64,000 nt of DNA, from assembly GCF_001183545.1 (NCBI RefSeq), contig NZ_KQ236688.1, positions 4,104,395 through 4,168,394 on the forward strand. The letters are read 5' to 3'. This DNA is from Cellvibrio sp. pealriver. GTDB lineage: Bacteria; Pseudomonadota; Gammaproteobacteria; Pseudomonadales; Cellvibrionaceae. Position numbers and translations under genes: made by a program. The notes under the pieces were generated by a model that saw nothing but the letters and a program-made list of their open reading frames with translations, was not told where the DNA came from and searched no databases. Below are positions 60,276 to 64,000 of this stretch, one piece after another. Position 1 is the stretch's first letter, and each line of letters opens with the position of its first letter.

Positions 60276-61550
60276 TTAGTATATGAAAAATGGTTTGGGG
60301 AAACTCGCCCATTCCTGCGATTCTTTTGAGAGAGTTGAAAGCAAGGCTCGTTGCCAATGCTGCGGCATAGCGCAAGATGAACTTAATGCTGGTAAAACAT
60401 TATCAACTGATATGCCGTTAAGAAGTCTTCTTTTCTCTGAGTTGTGGGGTGACTGATCAGATAACCACTGTTTAACGGCGGAAGCCGATACCGTACTCAA
60501 GCCTTCCACTTCTCGAAGGAGTTGTTTGATGTGTGGCGGATAATTTCCTTCCTGATCATCGCGAGTGTCGGCGTCAGATTGAATCTCACGTATGTCATCG
60601 AAAGAGTCAAGATTGATGCCGGTAATGTGGTGAATCGCATAGGCAGCGAGTGGCGCTGCAATTTTATGATCTAGCAAAATTATCAGGCGTTCCACAGCGC
60701 TACTGGTGCCGCGAAACGCGTTTGCCCAGATATAATCGCGTAAAGAGGTGCTAGTGTTGAAAGTGGGGAGTGAATGTTCAAAGCTTTGTTCTGAGCTGGT
60801 TATACACCATGTTAGCAAATATTTAAGTCGTTCATTTTTGCCAAGTCTTGGTATTAAGTTAACAGTTTTTTGTTGGTGCTCCGGCCTTCCTAAAATAGCA
60901 AGAGAAGCACTTGCAGCGAGTTGGCATAAAGGTTCATTATCGTTCAGCGCGTTCATGAGAGCAGGAATATAATCGCTAAGTTGATATTGGCCTATTGCTT
61001 CTAAAGCCTTAATTCGAAGTGATAAATTCGACGATTTAATTGCCATTGTTAGCAAAAAGTCGGTATTCATTTCTGGTATTTGTAATGCTGTGCAAATGAG
61101 TGCATTTTTTAATGAATCTGACAGTTGCCAAAAGAACTGAATTGCAGTGATTGCTTTTTCTTTATCTCCGAGTAAAAGTGTCCATTGCAATGCGCTGGAA
61201 AGTCCCGCAGATGAGCTGCTATTTGATTTCACAACCTTGGCAATCGCATGCAACTGTTCATCTCGGCCAGTTTGAATCGCAATGTAACTAGCCGCAAATA
61301 ATTCGTCAGCAGTTTGCCATCGGTTCATTCTCTGGAGTGCGTAAGGCCATGCAGTATCGACCGCAAGGCGCAGCCCTTCCAGATTGGCATCAAGCCGCTG
61401 TTCAATTCGATAAAACTGATTAAGGTTAATGTTCGGGCTCCAAAGTGAGTCTTCCCTTCTAAGCCAACAAAATGCAGCTTCTTCAACGTGTTGCTCGACT
61501 ATAGTGTTGAGTGGACTGCGAGAAATTTTTATTGCGTTTGGTAATTCCAC
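60276..61550 (-). CDS. HEAT-repeat protein, TIGR02270-like
   Basis: 424 residues, soluble. N-terminal part with VEEAAFCWLRREDSLWS, then repeats of the HEAT kind (SLRIKALEAIGQYQLSDYIPAL and PLCQLAASASLAILG, about 190-235) and LDHKIAAPLAAYAIHHITGINL near 310. It resembles the TIGR02270 family, which I recall from type VI secretion-linked loci. It follows the first propeller-like gene by 21 bases. The assignment rests on layout and the N-terminal pattern, not on a search. Confidence 0.65.
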   Translation of the reverse strand: MELPNAIKISRSPLNTIVEQHVEEAAFCWLRREDSLWSPNINLNQFYRIEQRLDANLEGLRLAVDTAWPYALQRMNRWQTADELFAASYIAIQTGRDEQLHAIAKVVKSNSSSSAGLSSALQWTLLLGDKEKAITAIQFFWQLSDSLKNALICTALQIPEMNTDFLLTMAIKSSNLSLRIKALEAIGQYQLSDYIPALMNALNDNEPLCQLAASASLAILGRPEHQQKTVNLIPRLGKNERLKYLLTWCITSSEQSFEHSLPTFNTSTSLRDYIWANAFRGTSSAVERLIILLDHKIAAPLAAYAIHHITGINLDSFDDIREIQSDADTRDDQEGNYPPHIKQLLREVEGLSTVSASAVKQWLSDQSPHNSEKRRLLNGISVDNVLPALSSSCAMPQHWQRALLSTLSKESQEWASFPKPFFIY

Positions 61551-61571
61551 AGTAAGAAAATCCTTTGTCTT

Positions 61572-62570
61572 TTATTGATAAGGTGCAACCAAGCACTGCC
61601 ATTCATTGCCATTAAATGCATGCACTTCATAGTTGCTGGCAACAACGAGCAATCCATCGTAGGCATCCATATGACCGTTGTAGGTAATGAGTTCGCCGTT
61701 ATGTTCCGGAGTTTTTAGTTCTTTTCCATCCCAAACTTTTAATTGGTAACCAGAGCAGAGCCAGAGTTGGTTGTTGAACCATACGCTGTCATTGAATAAA
61801 ACGCTGGAGTAGCCTTTTGCGATTTTTTTCCAAGTGTTTTTTTCGCCAACCCATAAATTGCCGCCTTCACCGCTGATGTAAACCTCACCGGTTGGTGCAA
61901 CCGTAACTGTGTTGAGTTGCTCATTACTGGGGAAGTCGCACTGGTGCCAGCGAGTACCATCGTAGCGCCATACATCGCCGTGACCGCCGACAGCATACAT
62001 GTTGGATTCGTTGTGGCCGTCGAGATCTTCAAAACCAAAAAATCCGTTGCGTATTTGTTCGGAAGTTAATTTCGGAAAGCCATTCATTACTGGTTCCCAT
62101 TTTCCAATATCAACGCGCTTGTATATATCGCGAAAGGAGCCAATCGCATAAGCCCAGCCGTCAATACACTTTAGTTTTTGCGTGGCAATACCTTTGCTAG
62201 GCTCGGTTTTACCGATGGGGGTTATTTCTTCCATTTGCTTTAGATCAGCGTTAACGGAGTAGACCTGACCAATTCTGTTTCTAGACGCTGTGAGTCCTTG
62301 AATTACAGGTTTCCTAGCTACTCCTGCGCGAGGAAATGCGAAACCATTATCAAAATCTGCATAGCCTATACGACTAAATTCTAGGTTTATAGTTACCAAT
62401 CGTGTGGGTACTTCACTATCCCAAAGCTTAGAGAGTTCCTTGTCATTAAGGTCTTTCCTTAGGATTAGGTTAACCATTTTATTTGTTCTTAATGCACAAT
62501 CACTGATAAGCCATCTATTAAATGTTTCATTCCATTTTTCTTTCGAGGTAAAAATATTTTGATTATTCAT
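61572..62570 (-). CDS. Beta-propeller-like protein, copy 1
   Basis: 332 residues, soluble, no signal. The N-terminal 75 residues (up to the WDSEVPTRLVTINLEF part) lead into repeating 40-residue blades with Trp-Asp/Gly motifs: DGWAYAIGSFRDIYKR, MYAVGGHGDVWRYDGTRW, VYISGEGGNLWVGEKNTW, LWLCSGYQLKVWDGKEL, LLVVASNYEVHAFNGNEW. A paralogue lies at 63067. By eye the 3' half (61578-61950) matches the copy with about 18 differences in about 375 bases, while the 5' half is more diverged. It overlaps the stop of the toxin-like ORF by eight bases. Immunity or chaperone role is inferred from context. Confidence 0.7.
   Translation of the reverse strand: MNNQNIFTSKEKWNETFNRWLISDCALRTNKMVNLILRKDLNDKELSKLWDSEVPTRLVTINLEFSRIGYADFDNGFAFPRAGVARKPVIQGLTASRNRIGQVYSVNADLKQMEEITPIGKTEPSKGIATQKLKCIDGWAYAIGSFRDIYKRVDIGKWEPVMNGFPKLTSEQIRNGFFGFEDLDGHNESNMYAVGGHGDVWRYDGTRWHQCDFPSNEQLNTVTVAPTGEVYISGEGGNLWVGEKNTWKKIAKGYSSVLFNDSVWFNNQLWLCSGYQLKVWDGKELKTPEHNGELITYNGHMDAYDGLLVVASNYEVHAFNGNEWQCLVAPYQ
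61578..61950. repeat. Near-identical 3' segment shared by the tandem propeller genes (copy 1)
   Basis: Aligns without gaps to 63073-63445 at a constant offset of 1495 bases. I count about 18 mismatches in roughly 375 bases, most at third codon positions. Beyond 61950 the two genes diverge. Confidence 0.85.
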
Positions 62571-63043
62571 GATTGTTGTCTCTATTTGGTGCTTTTACAG
62601 GATTGCCAAGTTGATCAACAGCATTAACTTTCGCGTTCGGGCAAAGTCCGTTGTAGTAATCTTCAAGCTGCGCCTTTATGCAATCTTTGCCGCAACCAGA
62701 AAGCGGAAACGTTTCTGTGTGTGATTCAGCTGCAGCATCGATTGCATCAGTCATGCTCATCTTGCCGTGTGTATCAATGGCGTTATCTTTAGGTTTTTTA
62801 TCCAGTGCTTTATCAAATTTATTGTGAATCCTTTCATGGCTTCCGCCACTGCCGCGTCCACCTTCAACACATACCACTGGTGCGTCACTATCTTTATAGC
62901 CGGGGCAGCAACCGCGTCTACACATTTTTGCGATCAGTTTTGTTGGGTTTTGATGGCTCTACATTGCCTGCGCTGTTGCCTTGTTTTTTGTGGGGAATCA
63001 GGCTGCATTTGTGTGCGCGAATATGGGAGGGTAATGTTGCCAT
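62563..63043 (-). pseudogene. Tox-GHH2-like nuclease toxin gene, split at an A5 tract
   Basis: Two overlapping frames. The first (ATG at 63043, 41 residues, MATLPSHIRAHKCSLIPHKK) ends TAG at 62918. The second (62563-62925, 120 residues) begins at an ATG inside the A5 run 62925-62929; losing one A fuses them to about 159 residues. The second frame has the pattern of a Tox-GHH2 (HNH/Endo VII-like) nuclease domain: SDAPVVCVEGG, GGSHERIHNKFDK, AIDAAAESHT, GCGKDCIKAQLEDYYNG. The family call is from memory of the pattern. It could be a pseudogene, a frameshifted real gene, or a sequencing artefact. Eight bases overlap copy 1. Confidence 0.5.
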
Positions 63044-63066
63044 CCTTGGTTAATTCCTATCGATAG

Positions 63067-64000
63067 TTATTCATAAGGTGCAACCAAGCACTGCCATTCA
63101 TTGCCATCAAATGCATGTACTTCATAGTTGCTGGCAACAACGAGCAATCCATCGTAGGCATCCATGTGGCCGTTGTAGGTAATGAGTTCGCCATTATGCT
63201 CTGGGGTTTTTAATTCTTTACCATCCCAAACTTTTAATTGGTAACCAGAACAGAGCCAGAGTTGGTTGTTAAACCATACGCTGTCATTGAATAAAACGCT
63301 GGAGTAGCCTTTTGCGATTTTTTTCCAAGTGTTTTTTTCTCCGACCCATAAATTGCCGCCTTCACCGCTGATGTAAACCTCGCCGGTTGGTGCAACCGTA
63401 ACTGTGTTGAGTTGCTCATTACTGGGGAAATCGCATTGATGCCAACACGCACCGTCGTAGCGCCATACATCGCCGTGACCGCCGATAGCGTACATATTGG
63501 ATTCGTTGGGGCCATCCAGATCATTAAAACCGTAGTGACCATTTTCAATCTGTTCAGGTGTTAGTCGTGGAAAGCCATTCATCACTTTTTCCCAGTGTCC
63601 TATATCTACTCGTTTATAGATTTTTCTGAACATTCCAATGGCATATGCCCAGCCATCAATACACTTGAGTTTTAACGTGACTATTCCTTTGCTGGGATCG
63701 GTTTTTCCTATAGGAGTTATTTCTTCGAGATCTTCCATGCCTGATCCGATAAAACCTATTGTTCCTGATCTCGTTCTTGATGATGCCAATCTTTGCATAA
63801 CTGGTTTTCTTGAAACGCCAGCTCTTGGAAAGCTCATCCCATTAAATCCAATGTGTCCACTTTTTTCAGGGTTGTCATCAATAAAAATTGTAAGTAATCG
63901 TGTTGGTACTTCGCTGTCCCAAAGGGTTTCTATTTCTCCTTCTGGTATATCTTTGCGAAGAACAAATGCAATTTTTTCTTTTGTTAATACCGCACAATCT
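63067..64000 (-). CDS. Beta-propeller-like protein, copy 2 (5' partial)
   Basis: The frame runs to the right edge without a stop, so its start lies outside. The visible 310 residues align with copy 1 over the full length: the edge sequence LRKDIPEGEIETLWDSEVPT matches LRKDLNDKELSKLWDSEVPT. The annotated ATG at 63837 (MSFPRAG) is internal. The C-terminal half is nearly identical to copy 1, the N-terminal half about two-thirds similar by eye. The toxin-like ORF begins 23 bases after its stop. Order on the minus strand is copy 2, toxin-like ORF, copy 1, HEAT protein, thioredoxin-like. Confidence 0.7.
   Translation of the reverse strand, partial: DCAVLTKEKIAFVLRKDIPEGEIETLWDSEVPTRLLTIFIDDNPEKSGHIGFNGMSFPRAGVSRKPVMQRLASSRTRSGTIGFIGSGMEDLEEITPIGKTDPSKGIVTLKLKCIDGWAYAIGMFRKIYKRVDIGHWEKVMNGFPRLTPEQIENGHYGFNDLDGPNESNMYAIGGHGDVWRYDGACWHQCDFPSNEQLNTVTVAPTGEVYISGEGGNLWVGEKNTWKKIAKGYSSVLFNDSVWFNNQLWLCSGYQLKVWDGKELKTPEHNGELITYNGHMDAYDGLLVVASNYEVHAFDGNEWQCLVAPYE
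63073..63445. repeat. Near-identical 3' segment shared by the tandem propeller genes (copy 2)
   Basis: Partner of 61578-61950. Sharp loss of similarity upstream suggests recombination or gene conversion between the copies. Confidence 0.85.

Overview
The window looks like a chromosomal segment of a Gammaproteobacterium close to Cellvibrio (Cellvibrionaceae). This is inferred from gene content, not from a search: a GH19 chitinase with Ser-rich linkers and several chitin-binding modules, a lipoprotein pitrilysin, a stand-alone tryptophan halogenase, a sialate O-acetylesterase, and ordinary gammaproteobacterial housekeeping genes (gltBD, hemE, parC, psd, tex). I saw no rRNA, tRNA, CRISPR array or insertion sequence. 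Gene density is high, and no gene-free stretch exceeds about 300 bases.

Layout. 0-3 kb: a 5'-truncated alpha/beta hydrolase translationally coupled to a NatAB-type ABC exporter. 3-10.5 kb: small stress, envelope and hypothetical genes (GST, SnoaL-like, TSUP permease, beta-barrel, YjdM) and the transcription accessory factor Tex. 10.7-13.6 kb: a DUF2884 gene split by a one-base frameshift, a DUF2807 adhesin-like protein and a PAS-GAF-GGDEF diguanylate cyclase. 13.8-19.2 kb: an envelope-type operon with a YtrA-subfamily GntR regulator, an ABC ATPase and permease, a TPR protein and membrane proteins, headed by a perfect GGTG-N16-CACC palindrome. 19.3-32 kb: pitrilysin lipoprotein, DUF3144, sialate O-acetylesterase, flavoprotein plus glycosyltransferase, GH19 chitinase and a fused SecDF. 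32-39 kb: accessory-looking genes on the minus strand (DUF3087, a membrane-anchored HEPN-like protein, a solute-binding-like protein, a protein-mannosyltransferase plus PA14 pair, ThuA, a PEP-CTERM protein). 39-44 kb: a CPA2 antiporter divergent from an OxyR-type regulator, the tryptophan halogenase and a lipoprotein. 44-59.7 kb: core metabolism and signalling (gltB-gltD, hemE, a degenerate HD-GYP protein, TerC, psd, YgjP-like peptidase, parC, PilZ). 59.8-64 kb: a minus-strand, AT-richer accessory island that runs off the right edge.

The most interesting stretch is that right-hand island. Two tandem paralogues of a beta-propeller-like protein share a nearly identical 3' half. They flank a small ORF resembling a Tox-GHH2 (HNH/Endo VII) nuclease toxin, which is itself split at an A5 tract. 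Downstream lie a TIGR02270-like HEAT-repeat protein and a thioredoxin-like protein. This looks like an effector/immunity cassette of a polymorphic-toxin or type VI secretion locus. Other points of interest are the OxyR-type regulator with C199 but Ile at position 208, the HD-GYP protein that has lost most metal ligands, the HEPN-like domain fused to membrane segments behind a long palindrome, and the protein-mannosyltransferase/PA14 pair.

Regulatory logic visible in the sequence: intrinsic terminators, several bidirectional, separate the convergent units. Start-stop overlaps couple hydrolase-natA-natB, flavoprotein-glycosyltransferase and the ABC pair. Candidate operators sit in front of the YtrA operon, the HEPN-like gene and oxyR. 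c-di-GMP is represented three times (GGDEF, degenerate HD-GYP, PilZ).
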